Below are positions 1-8,380 of a stretch of 64,000 bases of DNA, piece by piece. The DNA is from Actinomadura opuntiae (GTDB lineage: Bacteria > Actinomycetota > Actinomycetes > Streptosporangiales > Streptosporangiaceae): the NCBI RefSeq assembly GCF_030283205.1, contig NZ_JASNWF010000033.1, positions 1 through 64,000 of the forward strand, read 5' to 3'. A program made the position numbers and the translations under genes. The notes beneath the pieces were generated by a model. The model did not search any database, was not told the origin of the DNA, and worked only from the letters and a program-made list of their open reading frames with translations. How positions within the stretch are numbered: the first letter of the stretch is position 1; every line of letters starts with the position of its first letter.

Positions 1-255
1 CAAGGGTGGACGAAGTCCATCGCGAAGCGACGCCGAAGGCGCCCTTGACTTTGGAGGGGCGGCCCCGTACGCCAGCGCCACCCCACCGCCCGAACACCCT
101 TCTTGCCGCTCAGCCGAACACCCCTGAAGGAACGCCCCTCAAGGAACGCCCTCGCCAAAACGGTCGCAGGCTTCCTGAACGTTCTTAGGGTGTGCCGACC
201 AGGCAGGCACACGCTGGTGCGATGAGTTTCCGTCCTCAGCGCGGTCTGAACAGGT
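1..255. other. Left-edge stretch without a recognisable gene
   Basis: No convincing coding frame is visible here. The stretch holds short local direct repeats: the element CCGAACACCC occurs twice around 87-125, and AAGGAACGCCC-like units occur around 128-152. The sequence from about 190 to 255 presumably carries the promoter of the hydrolase-like gene that follows. No clear ribosome binding site or terminator stands out. Confidence 0.4.
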
Positions 256-1173
256 ATGGAGTCCTTCATCGAGGTCGACGGAGCGGCGCTGTGCGTGGAG
301 ACCTTCGGCGAGAAGGACGACGCGCCCGTCCTTCTCGTCGGCAACACGATGCTCACCTGGCCGGACGACCTCTGCGGGCGCTTGGCGGCGTTGCGGCGGT
401 TCGTCATCCGTTATGACCTGCGCGGCACCGGACGGTCCGCCGACACCGGCTCGCCCGGCCTGCCCGTCAGCCCGGGCACAGACTCGGAGACCGATTCGCC
501 GGAAAAGCCAAACAGCGGCGGCGGGACGTTGCGCGGGCTCGTTTCCGACGCGGTCGGGATCCTGGACGCCTACGGTCTGGCGAAGGCGCATGTCGTCGGG
601 TTCGGGCCTGGTGGGTGGGTCGCGCAGTTGCTCGCGCTCGACCATCCCGGGCGCGTCGCCACGTTGACGTTGATCGCCACGCGGCCGACCGCGCCCGGGC
701 CGAGCGATCCGGATCTGCCGGAGCATGCGCCGGAGGTGATGGCGCGTGCCATGAATCCGCCCGCGGTGGACTGGACCGACCGTGCCTCGGTGGTGGGGTT
801 CATGGTGGAGAACGCCCGCCGCATGGCCGGGGCCGGGTTCGACGAGGCGGAGGCGCGGGCGAACGTCGAGCGCATCCATGATCGCACCGAAGTCGCGGAC
901 GATCCCGGCGCGGCTCACCGCGCGGACCAGATGGCGGGGCTCTTCGGCGCGCTCGACTGCGGACCGCGCTGGCGTGAGCGGCTCGGGGCCATCGCGGCGC
1001 CGACGCTGGTGGTCCACGGTGAGGACGATCCGTTCTTCCCGCTGGGCAACGGGCGCGCGCTCGCCGCCGAGATCCCGCGCGCCGAGCTGCTCGTCCTGCC
1101 GGGCACCGGTTATGAGATCCCTCGCCGGACGTGGGATGTGCTGGTCTCCGCGCTGCTCCGCCATACGTCCTGA
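256..1173 (+). CDS. Alpha/beta-hydrolase-fold protein lacking the catalytic Ser and His
   Basis: The 305-residue protein resembles the RdmC/aclacinomycin-methylesterase-like branch of alpha/beta hydrolases, with strand-turn-helix patterns such as LLALDHPGRVATLTLI and a lid-like middle section. The nucleophile elbow, normally G-x-S-x-G, reads GFGPG, so Gly117 stands where Ser is expected. The C-terminal histidine motif (usually GxGHxxP) reads GTGYEIP, so Tyr286 replaces the catalytic His. The acidic motif HGEDDPFFP is intact. The fold is clear, but ordinary Ser-hydrolase chemistry is not expected; it may be a pseudoenzyme, a lyase or dioxygenase-like member of the fold, or a binding protein. 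The ATG at 256 fits the usual family start. It lies 48 bases before the DUF4037 gene on the same strand. Confidence 0.8.
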   Translation: MESFIEVDGAALCVETFGEKDDAPVLLVGNTMLTWPDDLCGRLAALRRFVIRYDLRGTGRSADTGSPGLPVSPGTDSETDSPEKPNSGGGTLRGLVSDAVGILDAYGLAKAHVVGFGPGGWVAQLLALDHPGRVATLTLIATRPTAPGPSDPDLPEHAPEVMARAMNPPAVDWTDRASVVGFMVENARRMAGAGFDEAEARANVERIHDRTEVADDPGAAHRADQMAGLFGALDCGPRWRERLGAIAAPTLVVHGEDDPFFPLGNGRALAAEIPRAELLVLPGTGYEIPRRTWDVLVSALLRHTS

Positions 1174-1221
1174 CCTGAAAACGGTTGGCCGGAGCGCCGC
1201 CGAGTCTGTTGGGGTGGCCCT

Positions 1222-2289
1222 GTGGACGGTCATCTGGGCGGCGCGGAGCTGGCCCGCGCGTACTACGGCGATCTCGTCCGGCCGCTCCTGGACGCGCACT
1301 TCCCGGGCCTCAAGTATGCGGCGGCGCGGCTCGGCTCGGGATCGGACGTGCTCGGGTTCGACGACGCGACGAGCCGTGACCACGACTGGGGTTGCAGGTT
1401 GACGCTCCTGCTGGACGACCCGCAGGCGGACGCGGCGCCGGACGTGACCGCGATGCTCGAACGGGAGCTGCCCGACCGGTACCGCGGCCGCCCCGTGCGG
1501 TTCCCCGTCACCTGGGACGAGACCGTGTCCCACAAGGTGGAGGTCTCGGCCGTGGGTGCGTTCTGCCGGTCGCGGCTGGGCGTCGATCCGACCGGCGGGC
1601 TGTCGGTCCTCGACTGGCTGTGCCTGGTCGGCCAGTGCGTCCTGGAGGTGACCGCCGGGCCGGTGTTCGAGGACGGGACCTCGACCCTGGCACAGATCCG
1701 CGCGACGCTCCGCCGCTACCCGCCGGACGTCGAGCGGTACGTCCTCGCGGCGTGGTGGCGGCGCGCGTCCCAGTGGCTGCCGGTCGTCGGCCGGACGGCG
1801 GCGCGCGGCGACGAGACCGGTTCCCGGATCCTCGCCGCGCGGGTCGCCGAGGATCTGATGCGGCTGGCGTTCACGCTGTCCGGCGCGTGGGCGCCGTACG
1901 CAAAGTGGCGCGGTACCGCCTTCAGGGAACTGCCAGTCGCAAGAGACCTCGCGGGCCCGCTCGACACGGCCGTCGCCGCGGACGGCAAGCGGGAAAGGGA
2001 GGCGGCGCTGGCAGAAGCGGCCGAAATCCTCCTGCGCGTCCAGCGCGAACGCGGACTGCCGGCACCGGAGAAGGCGATCACCCCGTTCTGGGACCGCCCC
2101 TATTGGATGATCGACGCCGCCGTCGCCGACGGGCTCGTCGCGGACATCGAAGACCCGGAGGTCGCCGAGCTGCGGCCGGGCATCGGGTCCGTCGAGCAGT
2201 GGGTCGACAGCGTGGACGTCCTCGGCCACGCCGACCGCCGCGCCGCGCTCCAGGTCGCCTACCGCACCTGGATGGCGCGCGGCCTCTAG
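1222..2289 (+). CDS. DUF4037 protein with nucleotidyltransferase-like N-terminus
   Basis: This 355-residue protein starts at a GTG. Near residues 33-50 it carries the pattern LGSGSDVLGFDDATSRDHDW, which resembles the GS...DxD signature of the nucleotidyltransferase superfamily and is typical of DUF4037 proteins. The rest is largely helical (WWRRASQWLPVVGRTAARGDE and a C-terminal helical domain). The biochemical role of DUF4037 is not established, so I assign none. The gene ends convergently on the PucR gene with a 4-base overlap (2286-2289). Confidence 0.8.
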   Translation: MDGHLGGAELARAYYGDLVRPLLDAHFPGLKYAAARLGSGSDVLGFDDATSRDHDWGCRLTLLLDDPQADAAPDVTAMLERELPDRYRGRPVRFPVTWDETVSHKVEVSAVGAFCRSRLGVDPTGGLSVLDWLCLVGQCVLEVTAGPVFEDGTSTLAQIRATLRRYPPDVERYVLAAWWRRASQWLPVVGRTAARGDETGSRILAARVAEDLMRLAFTLSGAWAPYAKWRGTAFRELPVARDLAGPLDTAVAADGKREREAALAEAAEILLRVQRERGLPAPEKAITPFWDRPYWMIDAAVADGLVADIEDPEVAELRPGIGSVEQWVDSVDVLGHADRRAALQVAYRTWMARGL

Positions 2290-3806
2290 GACAGCCGGAG
2301 CGCGAGGAAGAAGTCCACGCGGTCCTCCAGCCGGGTCAGGTCGCGGCCGGTCAGGTCCTGGATGCGCTGGATGCGGTACCGGACGGAGTTGACGTGCAGG
2401 TGGAGCTGCTCGGCGCACCGCGTCCACGACCCGGAGTTCTGCAGGAACGTCTCCAGCGTCCGGATCAGGTCGGCCCCGTGGACCTCGTCGTACGTGCGCA
2501 GCGGATCGAGCAGCCGCACCTTGAACATCTGCCGGACGTCGTCGGGCACGGTCGCCAGCAGCAGCACGTGCGTGGCCAGCTCGTCGTGCCGGACGACGCA
2601 GACCGGGTCGCTGCGCCCGGACGCCAGCCGCCGCGCGTACCGGGCCTCGTCGACGGCGCCCCGCAGCTCGCCGGCGCCGACGACGTCGCTGACGCCGACC
2701 GCGATCCCGGCGCCCGCGAGGCCCGGCGCGAGCGCGGCCAGCGCCTGCCGGATCGCGGCGGCGATGTCGGGCCCGCCCTCCGCGGCGACGGGCAGGAGCG
2801 CGATGGCCTCGTCGTCCAGCAGCCCCACGACGGGACGCAGGACCGGCATGACCTCGCCGAGGACGGTCCGCAGCTCGCCGGGACGCAGCGTCCCGCGCCC
2901 GGCCGCCGCGACCGCGACGTAGGGGGCGTGCGGGTCGAGCCCGGCCAGCTCCAGCCGCGGGACGATCTCGTCCGCGGCCGCCGCCGACACCACCAGCCGG
3001 ACCAGCTCCTGGGCGAGCCGCCCCTCGACGCTGAGCCGGTCGTCCAGCCGGGCCCGTTCGAGCGCGGCGATCGCGGCGAGCTCGGTGGTGAGGGCGCGGC
3101 GTTCGGCGGGCCAGTCGGCGTGGTCGCCCTCGCAGGCGACGAACCAGTCGGCGACGCGCGAGGTGGTGTCCTCGGCGACCGGGAAGATCGACACGCCGGC
3201 CCCGGGCAGGTGGTGCGGCAGCCGCGGCGCGGTCAGGAACGCGCGCGCCAGCGCGGCGCCGTCCGGGGCGTCCGGCGGCCCGGCGACGACGCGTCCGGTG
3301 GCGGTCAGCACCCAGCAGCACATCCCGAGGTCGCGCCCGACCAGGTCGAGGACGGCGCCGAGGCCCGCGCCCTCGCTCATCCCGGCGACGAGCCGGCGGT
3401 GCCGGTCCAGCACGGCGGTCAGGTCGGCGGCGCGGGCGCCGGACAGGTGCCGGACGACCTCCTCGGTGACGGTCGCGAACGCCACGTCCTCCGGCACCTT
3501 GAACAGCGGGACCCGGTGCCGCCGGCACGCGTCGACGAGATCGCCGGGGATGGTGCCGGTGGCGAGGTCCCACGCCGCCAGCGCCGACACCCCGGCGCGG
3601 GCGAGCGCCCGGACGAACACCTCGGAGTCGGCCGGCTCGGACCGCCACACCAGCCCGGTCAGCACCAGCTCCCCGCCGCCGAGGTACCGGCCGGGATCCA
3701 GCAGGTCGGTGGTGACGACCCAGGTGATCACCCGGTCCAGCTCGTCCTCGCCGGTGATCACCTCCAGCCGCAGCTCCGGCATCGCGAGCAGCGCACGCAG
3801 CTTCAT
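2286..3806 (-). CDS. pucR: PucR-family transcriptional regulator of purine catabolism
   Basis: The 506-residue protein has the PucR layout: an N-terminal ligand domain starting MKLRALLAMPELRLEVITGE, a middle GGDEF-like domain, and a C-terminal PucR helix-turn-helix (LETFLQNSGSWTRCAEQLHLH followed by NSVRYRIQRIQDLTGRDL). The open frame runs upstream to 4304, but the family start is the ATG at 3806; the extension is low-complexity and antisense to uraD. It is divergent from the purine operon beginning at 3981, which it most likely controls. In Bacillus, PucR responds to purine breakdown intermediates; the effector here is unknown. Confidence 0.93.
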   Translation of the reverse strand: MKLRALLAMPELRLEVITGEDELDRVITWVVTTDLLDPGRYLGGGELVLTGLVWRSEPADSEVFVRALARAGVSALAAWDLATGTIPGDLVDACRRHRVPLFKVPEDVAFATVTEEVVRHLSGARAADLTAVLDRHRRLVAGMSEGAGLGAVLDLVGRDLGMCCWVLTATGRVVAGPPDAPDGAALARAFLTAPRLPHHLPGAGVSIFPVAEDTTSRVADWFVACEGDHADWPAERRALTTELAAIAALERARLDDRLSVEGRLAQELVRLVVSAAAADEIVPRLELAGLDPHAPYVAVAAAGRGTLRPGELRTVLGEVMPVLRPVVGLLDDEAIALLPVAAEGGPDIAAAIRQALAALAPGLAGAGIAVGVSDVVGAGELRGAVDEARYARRLASGRSDPVCVVRHDELATHVLLLATVPDDVRQMFKVRLLDPLRTYDEVHGADLIRTLETFLQNSGSWTRCAEQLHLHVNSVRYRIQRIQDLTGRDLTRLEDRVDFFLALRLS

Positions 3807-3980
3807 TAGACCAGTTAACCCATCGTTCACCGGCCCGGCTGTCAACGGCCCGCGGCCGCGATTGGAGCAACGCACGAAAACACCGGGGTGAGGCGGGTCA
3901 CAGTTCGGACGTCCTGCCCCTTCACCCGAGGTCCGGTTGCCGTATCTACTGGCGGCAATGACGGAGACAGGGAGGTGCCG

Positions 3981-4478
3981 GTGAGGGAACGGCTCGACGT
4001 CACGGAGGGCGGGCTGCTGGCGTGCTGCGCGTCCCGCCGCTGGGCGGCCGAGGTCGCGGCCGGACGGCCCTACGCGGATCTCGCCGGGCTGCGGGCCGCG
4101 TCTGCGAAGGCGCTCGCGGGCTTGGACTGGGCGGACGTGGAGGAGGCGCTGTCCGCGCATCCCCGCATCGGCGACCGGATCAAGGACGCGGGCCGGGAGG
4201 CGGCGTGGTCGCGGGGCGAGCAGTCCGGGATGGACGCGGCGGCCGCGGAGCTGCGGACGGCGCTGGTCGAGGGCAACCGGGCCTACGAGGACCGGTTCGG
4301 GCACGTCTTCCTCATCTGCGCGACCGGCCTCAGTGCCGCCGAGATGCTCGCCGCGCTGCGGGACCGCCTGGGCAACGACGCCGAGGCCGAGCGGGCGGTC
4401 GTCCGCACCGAGCTGGCGAAGATCGTCGACCTGCGGCTGGCGAAGCTCGCCGCGGAGCCACGGGAGGGGAAGCGATGA
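3981..4478 (+). CDS. uraD: 2-oxo-4-hydroxy-4-carboxy-5-ureidoimidazoline (OHCU) decarboxylase
   Basis: The 165-residue enzyme performs the third step of urate conversion to S-allantoin, decarboxylating OHCU. Diagnostic segments are CCASRRWAAEVAAGRPYADL, the catalytic AHPRIGD loop with its His, and YEDRFGHVFLICATGLSAAEM near the C-terminus. The GTG at 3981 is chosen because GGGAGGTG lies just upstream and the N-terminus then fits homologues; the open frame itself extends back to 3888. Its stop overlaps the start of uraH (ATGA), so the two are translationally coupled. It is the first gene of the long purine operon. Confidence 0.92.
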   Translation: MRERLDVTEGGLLACCASRRWAAEVAAGRPYADLAGLRAASAKALAGLDWADVEEALSAHPRIGDRIKDAGREAAWSRGEQSGMDAAAAELRTALVEGNRAYEDRFGHVFLICATGLSAAEMLAALRDRLGNDAEAERAVVRTELAKIVDLRLAKLAAEPREGKR

Positions 4479-4789
4479 GCCTGTCGACGCACGTGCTGGA
4501 CGCGGCGAAGGGCCTGCCGGCGGCGGGCGTGGCGGTGCGGCTCGACCGGCGGGAGCCGGACGGGTCGTGGACGGCGATCGCCGAGGCCCGCACCGACGCC
4601 GACGGCCGGATCGGGGAGTGGGACGCCGAGCCGGGCACCGGAGCGCACCGGCTGACGTTCGACACCGCCGGCCTGTCCGACTTCTTCCCGGAGGTCACCG
4701 TCGCGTTCACGATCGACGACGCCGGGCGGCACTACCACGTCCCGTTGCTGCTGAGCCCGTTCGCCTACTCGACCTACCGAGGGAGCTAA
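4475..4789 (+). CDS. uraH: 5-hydroxyisourate hydrolase (transthyretin-like)
   Basis: The 104-residue transthyretin-like protein hydrolyses 5-hydroxyisourate, the product of urate oxidase, to OHCU. It has the family signature at both ends: LSTHVLDAAKGLPAAGV near residue 3 (catalytic His) and the C-terminal YHVPLLLSPFAYSTYRGS, matching the invariant YRGS terminus. The ATG overlaps the uraD stop by four bases. Length and both signatures are complete. Together with uraD and the uricase it forms the urate-to-allantoin unit. Confidence 0.95.
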   Translation: MSLSTHVLDAAKGLPAAGVAVRLDRREPDGSWTAIAEARTDADGRIGEWDAEPGTGAHRLTFDTAGLSDFFPEVTVAFTIDDAGRHYHVPLLLSPFAYSTYRGS

Positions 4790-4793
4790 CCCG

Positions 4794-5660
4794 ATGGCCA
4801 TCGTTCTCGGCCCCAACCGCTACGGGAAGGCGGAGGTCCGCGTCGTCCGCGTCACCCGGGACGGCGGGACGCACCGCATCCGGGACCTGAACGTCGGGGT
4901 GTTCCTGTCCGGCGACATGGACGAGGTGCATCTGACCGGTGACAACGCCGCCGTGCTGGCGACCGACACGCAGAAGAACACCGTGTTCGCGTTCGCGAAG
5001 AAGTACGGGATCGGGGAGCTGGAGGAGTTCGGGCTGCTGCTGGCCCGCCATTTCGTGGATTCGCAGCCGACCATTCACCACGCCCGCGTGCAGCTCGAGG
5101 AGTACGCGTGGGACCGCATCACCGGCCCGCACTCGTTCGTCAAAGGCGGCACGGAAGTGCGGACGGCGGTGGTCCACAGCGACGGCTCCGACGGTGCCGA
5201 GTCGGTGGTCTCCGGCCTCCAGGACCTGACCGTCCTGAACTCGACCGGCAGCGAGTTCCACGGCTTCATCGAGGACGAGTTCACGACGCTGGAACCGACC
5301 AACGAGCGGATCCTGGCGACGGCCGTAACGGCGCAATGGCGGCACCGCGGCACCGACTCGAAATGGGACGAGTCTTACGCAGCCGCTCGCAAAGCGCTTC
5401 TCGACGCGTTCGCCACGACGCACAGCCTGTCGCTCCAGCAGACGCTCTACGCGATGGGCCGCCGGATGCTGGAGGAACGTCCGGAACTGTGCGAGGTGCG
5501 GATGTCGATGCCGAACAAGCATCACTTCCTGGTCGATCTGGAGCCGTTCGGAATGGACAACGACCACGAGGTCTACTTCGCGGCGGACCGCCCGTACGGG
5601 CTGATCGAGGGCACCGTGCTCACCGACGACGCCCCGGACGCCCCGTCCGCCTGGAACTGA
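4794..5660 (+). CDS. pucL: Urate oxidase (uricase)
   Basis: The 288-residue cofactor-free uricase oxidises urate to 5-hydroxyisourate. Family landmarks are GPNRYGKAEVRVVRVTRDG at the N-terminus, LATDTQKNTVFAFAKK (catalytic Thr/Lys region), STGSEFHGFIEDEFTTL, and the C-terminal MPNKHHFLVDLEPFGMDN substrate loop. Length is normal, with tandem T-fold halves. It starts five bases after uraH, so it is cotranscribed. Oxygen is the electron acceptor, so hydrogen peroxide should be released in the cytoplasm. Confidence 0.96.
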   Translation: MAIVLGPNRYGKAEVRVVRVTRDGGTHRIRDLNVGVFLSGDMDEVHLTGDNAAVLATDTQKNTVFAFAKKYGIGELEEFGLLLARHFVDSQPTIHHARVQLEEYAWDRITGPHSFVKGGTEVRTAVVHSDGSDGAESVVSGLQDLTVLNSTGSEFHGFIEDEFTTLEPTNERILATAVTAQWRHRGTDSKWDESYAAARKALLDAFATTHSLSLQQTLYAMGRRMLEERPELCEVRMSMPNKHHFLVDLEPFGMDNDHEVYFAADRPYGLIEGTVLTDDAPDAPSAWN

Positions 5661-5673
5661 GGGAGGCGGCGAC

Positions 5674-6546
5674 ATGGAGTTCCTTCGCCCGGCGACCTGG
5701 GCCGACGCCCTGGCCGCAAAGCGCGCGACGCCGGCGGCGCTGCCGATCCAGGGCGGCACCGACGTCATGGTGGAGATCAACTTCGACGTGCACCGGCCGG
5801 CGGCGCTGCTGGACCTGAACCGGGTCCGCGAGCTGACCGAGTGGGACGAGGCGGATGGCCGCCTGCGCATCGGCGCCGGCGTCCCGTACGTGCGGGTGAT
5901 CGGCGAGCTGGGGGACCGGCTGCCGGGCCTCGCGCAGGCGTCCCGGACGGTCGGCTCCCCGCAGATCCGCAACCGCGGCTCGGTCGGCGGCAACCTCGGC
6001 GCCGCGTCGCCCGCCGGCGACAGCCACCCGCCGCTGCTGGCGGGGGACGCGGTGATCGAGGTGGAGTCGGCGGAGCGCGGCGTCCGGATGATCCCGGCGA
6101 CCGAGTTCTACCTGGGCGTGAAGCGCAACGCGCTGGAGCCGGACGAGCTGATCCGCGCGATCTGGACCGCTCCCGCGCCCGGCCCGCAGTACTTCTCCAA
6201 GATCGGCACGCGGAACGCGATGGTGATCGCGGTCTGCTCGTTCGCGGTCGCGCTGCACCCGGAGGAGCGCCGCGTCGGCACGGGCGTCGGCTCCGCCGCC
6301 CCGACACCCCGCCGCGCGACCGCCGCCGAAGAGTTCATCTCGAACGAACTCGACTGGGACAACCGCGGCCCGCTCGCCGAGTCGGCGGCACAGCGCTTCG
6401 GCGAGCTGGTCCGCGAGGCCGCCGCGCCGATCGACGACGTGCGCGGCACCGCCGACTACCGCAAGCACGCGCTGGCGGTGATGGCGCGACGCACGCTGGC
6501 CTGGGCATGGAACGAGCACCGCGCCGTACGAAGGGAGGCTTCCTGA
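5674..6546 (+). CDS. Xanthine dehydrogenase FAD-binding subunit
   Basis: The 290-residue protein is the FAD subunit (subunit M type) of a three-part molybdenum hydroxylase. It has the FAD_binding_5 motif ALPIQGGTDVMVEIN near residues 27-41, the second FAD loop GSPQIRNRGSVGGNLGAASP around residues 96-115, and a CO dehydrogenase flavoprotein C-terminal domain. It would pass electrons from the 2Fe-2S subunit to NAD+ or another acceptor. The stop overlaps the start of the iron-sulfur gene by one base (TGATG). The medium subunit of a carbon monoxide or nicotinate hydroxylase looks similar; the purine context settles the assignment. Confidence 0.92.
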   Translation: MEFLRPATWADALAAKRATPAALPIQGGTDVMVEINFDVHRPAALLDLNRVRELTEWDEADGRLRIGAGVPYVRVIGELGDRLPGLAQASRTVGSPQIRNRGSVGGNLGAASPAGDSHPPLLAGDAVIEVESAERGVRMIPATEFYLGVKRNALEPDELIRAIWTAPAPGPQYFSKIGTRNAMVIAVCSFAVALHPEERRVGTGVGSAAPTPRRATAAEEFISNELDWDNRGPLAESAAQRFGELVREAAAPIDDVRGTADYRKHALAVMARRTLAWAWNEHRAVRREAS

Positions 6547-7031
6547 TGCGCGTCAACGTCACCGTCAACGGCTCGAAGGAGACCGTCGACGATGTGTGGG
6601 AGGGCGAGAGCCTGCTCTACCTGCTGCGGGAGCGGATGGGCCTCCCCGGCTCGAAGAACGCCTGCGAGCAGGGCGAATGCGGCTCCTGCACGGTCTACCT
6701 GGACGGCGTTCCGGCCTGCGCGTGCCTCGTAGCGGCGGGCCAGGTCGAGGGACGCGAGGTCCGCACCGTCGAGGGCCTGGCCGAAGGGCAGCCCGGTGAC
6801 GAGCGGCTCGACCCCGTCCAGCAGGCGTTCGTGGAGGCGGGCGCCGTCCAGTGCGGGTTCTGCACGCCCGGCCTGATCGTCCAGTCCCACGACCTGATCG
6901 AACGCAACCCCGCGCCGTCCGACGCCGAGATCCGCGAGGCGCTGGCCGGCAACCTGTGCCGCTGCACCGGCTACGAGAAGATCCTGGACGCGGTGCGGCT
7001 GGCGGCCCGGCGAAAGGCTGCACTGAAGTGA
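6546..7031 (+). CDS. Xanthine dehydrogenase 2Fe-2S subunit
   Basis: The 161-residue small subunit carries two 2Fe-2S clusters. The plant-ferredoxin-like motif is CEQGECGSCTVYLDG, with a further Cys in PACACLV. The second-cluster motifs are CGFCTPGLIVQ and LCRCTGYEKI. All eight expected cysteines are visible. The ATG at 6546 overlaps the previous stop, and the last codons overlap the following GTG start (GTGA), so translation of three consecutive genes is coupled. The C-terminal RRKAALK is normal for this class. Confidence 0.94.
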   Translation: MRVNVTVNGSKETVDDVWEGESLLYLLRERMGLPGSKNACEQGECGSCTVYLDGVPACACLVAAGQVEGREVRTVEGLAEGQPGDERLDPVQQAFVEAGAVQCGFCTPGLIVQSHDLIERNPAPSDAEIREALAGNLCRCTGYEKILDAVRLAARRKAALK

Positions 7032-8380
7032 CGACCATCATCGAGAACGCGCACGTCGTGACCGTGTCCGGGGACGAGCACCCCGGCGGCCACCTCGTGA
7101 TCGAGGGCGACCGGATCACCGCCGTCGGCGCCGGTCCCGCGCCGGAGATCGCGGGCGCCGACCGGATCGACGGGACCGGCTGCCTCGCCACCCCCGGCCT
7201 GGTCAACGCGCACCACCACCTGTACCAGTGGGCGAGCCAGGGCCTCGCCACCGACAGCACGCTGTTCGAGTGGCTCACCACCCTCTACAAGCCGTGGTCG
7301 AAGATGGACGCCGAGGTCGTCGCGGGCGCGGCGAGCGCGGGACTCGGGTGGCTCGCCAAGTCCGGCTGCACCACCTCGTCCGACCACCACTACCTGTTCC
7401 CGCGCGGGCGCGGCGACCTGTTCGCCGCCGAGATCGAGGCGGCCGCCGAGCTGGGCGTCCGGTTCCAGCCGTGCCGCGGCTCGATGGACCGCGGCGAGTC
7501 GCAGGGCGGGCTCCCGCCGGACGAGGTCGTCGAGGACCTCGACACGATCCTCACCGAGACCGCGACGGCGATCGACCGCTACCACGACGCCTCGTTCGGC
7601 TCGATGCTGCGCATCTCGGTCGCGCCGTGCTCCCCGTTCTCCGTCACCCGCGACCTGCTCGTCCGGTCGGCGGAGCTGGCGCGCGAGAAGGGCGTCCGGC
7701 TGCACACCCACCTCGCCGAGACGCTCGACGAGGAGGAGCACACCAACGAGCAGTTCGGGATGACCCCGACCGAGTACCTGGACTCGATCGGCTGGCTCGG
7801 CCCGGACGTGTGGCTCGCGCACTGCGTCCACCTGCACGACACCGACATCAAGCGGCTCGCCGAGACGGGCACCGGCACCGCGCACTGCCCGAGCTCCAAC
7901 GCCCGGCTCGGCGCGGGCATCGCCCGCGTCTCGCACCTGCTGGAGGCCGGCGCGACGGTCGGGATCGGCGTGGACGGGTCGGCGTCGGCGGAGTTCGTGC
8001 CGCTCGCCGGGGAGATCCGGCAGGCGGTCTACATGCAGCGCGCCCGGTACGGACCGACCGCGCTGACCGCCCGGCAGGCGCTGGAGATGGCGACGCTCGG
8101 CGGCGCCCGCTGCCTCGGCCGCGAGGACGAGATCGGCACGCTCGAACCCGGCAAGCTCGCCGACGTCGCGCTGTGGCGGGTCGACGGCTTCCACGCCGCC
8201 GCCGACGACCCGGTGGTCGCGTTCGCGTTCGGCGGCACCCCGCCGCTGGAGCGGCTGCTCGTCGGCGGCCGGACGATCGTCGCCGGCGACACGCTCGTCT
8301 CCGTCCCGCAGGACGTGGTCGGGCGGCGCGGCGCCGACGCGCACCGGCGCCTCATGCGACTCGCGGAGGAGGTCCTGTAG
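7028..8380 (+). CDS. 8-oxoguanine deaminase-like amidohydrolase
   Basis: The 450-residue metal-dependent deaminase belongs to the amidohydrolase superfamily (ATZ/TRZ, 8-oxoguanine deaminase branch). Metal ligands are visible in LVNAHHHLYQWASQGL (about residue 60), in HTHLAETLDEEEHTNEQFG, in AHCVHLHD, and in the late acidic motif GIGVDGSASAE. It is expected to deaminate 8-oxoguanine or a related aminopurine to urate-type products feeding this pathway. Guanine deaminase activity is a possible alternative. It sits between the iron-sulfur and molybdenum subunits of the dehydrogenase, overlapping the former by four bases and abutting the latter exactly. Confidence 0.85.
   Translation: MTTIIENAHVVTVSGDEHPGGHLVIEGDRITAVGAGPAPEIAGADRIDGTGCLATPGLVNAHHHLYQWASQGLATDSTLFEWLTTLYKPWSKMDAEVVAGAASAGLGWLAKSGCTTSSDHHYLFPRGRGDLFAAEIEAAAELGVRFQPCRGSMDRGESQGGLPPDEVVEDLDTILTETATAIDRYHDASFGSMLRISVAPCSPFSVTRDLLVRSAELAREKGVRLHTHLAETLDEEEHTNEQFGMTPTEYLDSIGWLGPDVWLAHCVHLHDTDIKRLAETGTGTAHCPSSNARLGAGIARVSHLLEAGATVGIGVDGSASAEFVPLAGEIRQAVYMQRARYGPTALTARQALEMATLGGARCLGREDEIGTLEPGKLADVALWRVDGFHAAADDPVVAFAFGGTPPLERLLVGGRTIVAGDTLVSVPQDVVGRRGADAHRRLMRLAEEVL

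Noticed and set aside
139..3870. A 1243-codon open frame on the minus strand across the hydrolase and DUF4037 genes
   Set aside because: It is Arg/Pro/Gly-rich without any family pattern and lies opposite or out of frame with clear genes; it results from high third-position GC.
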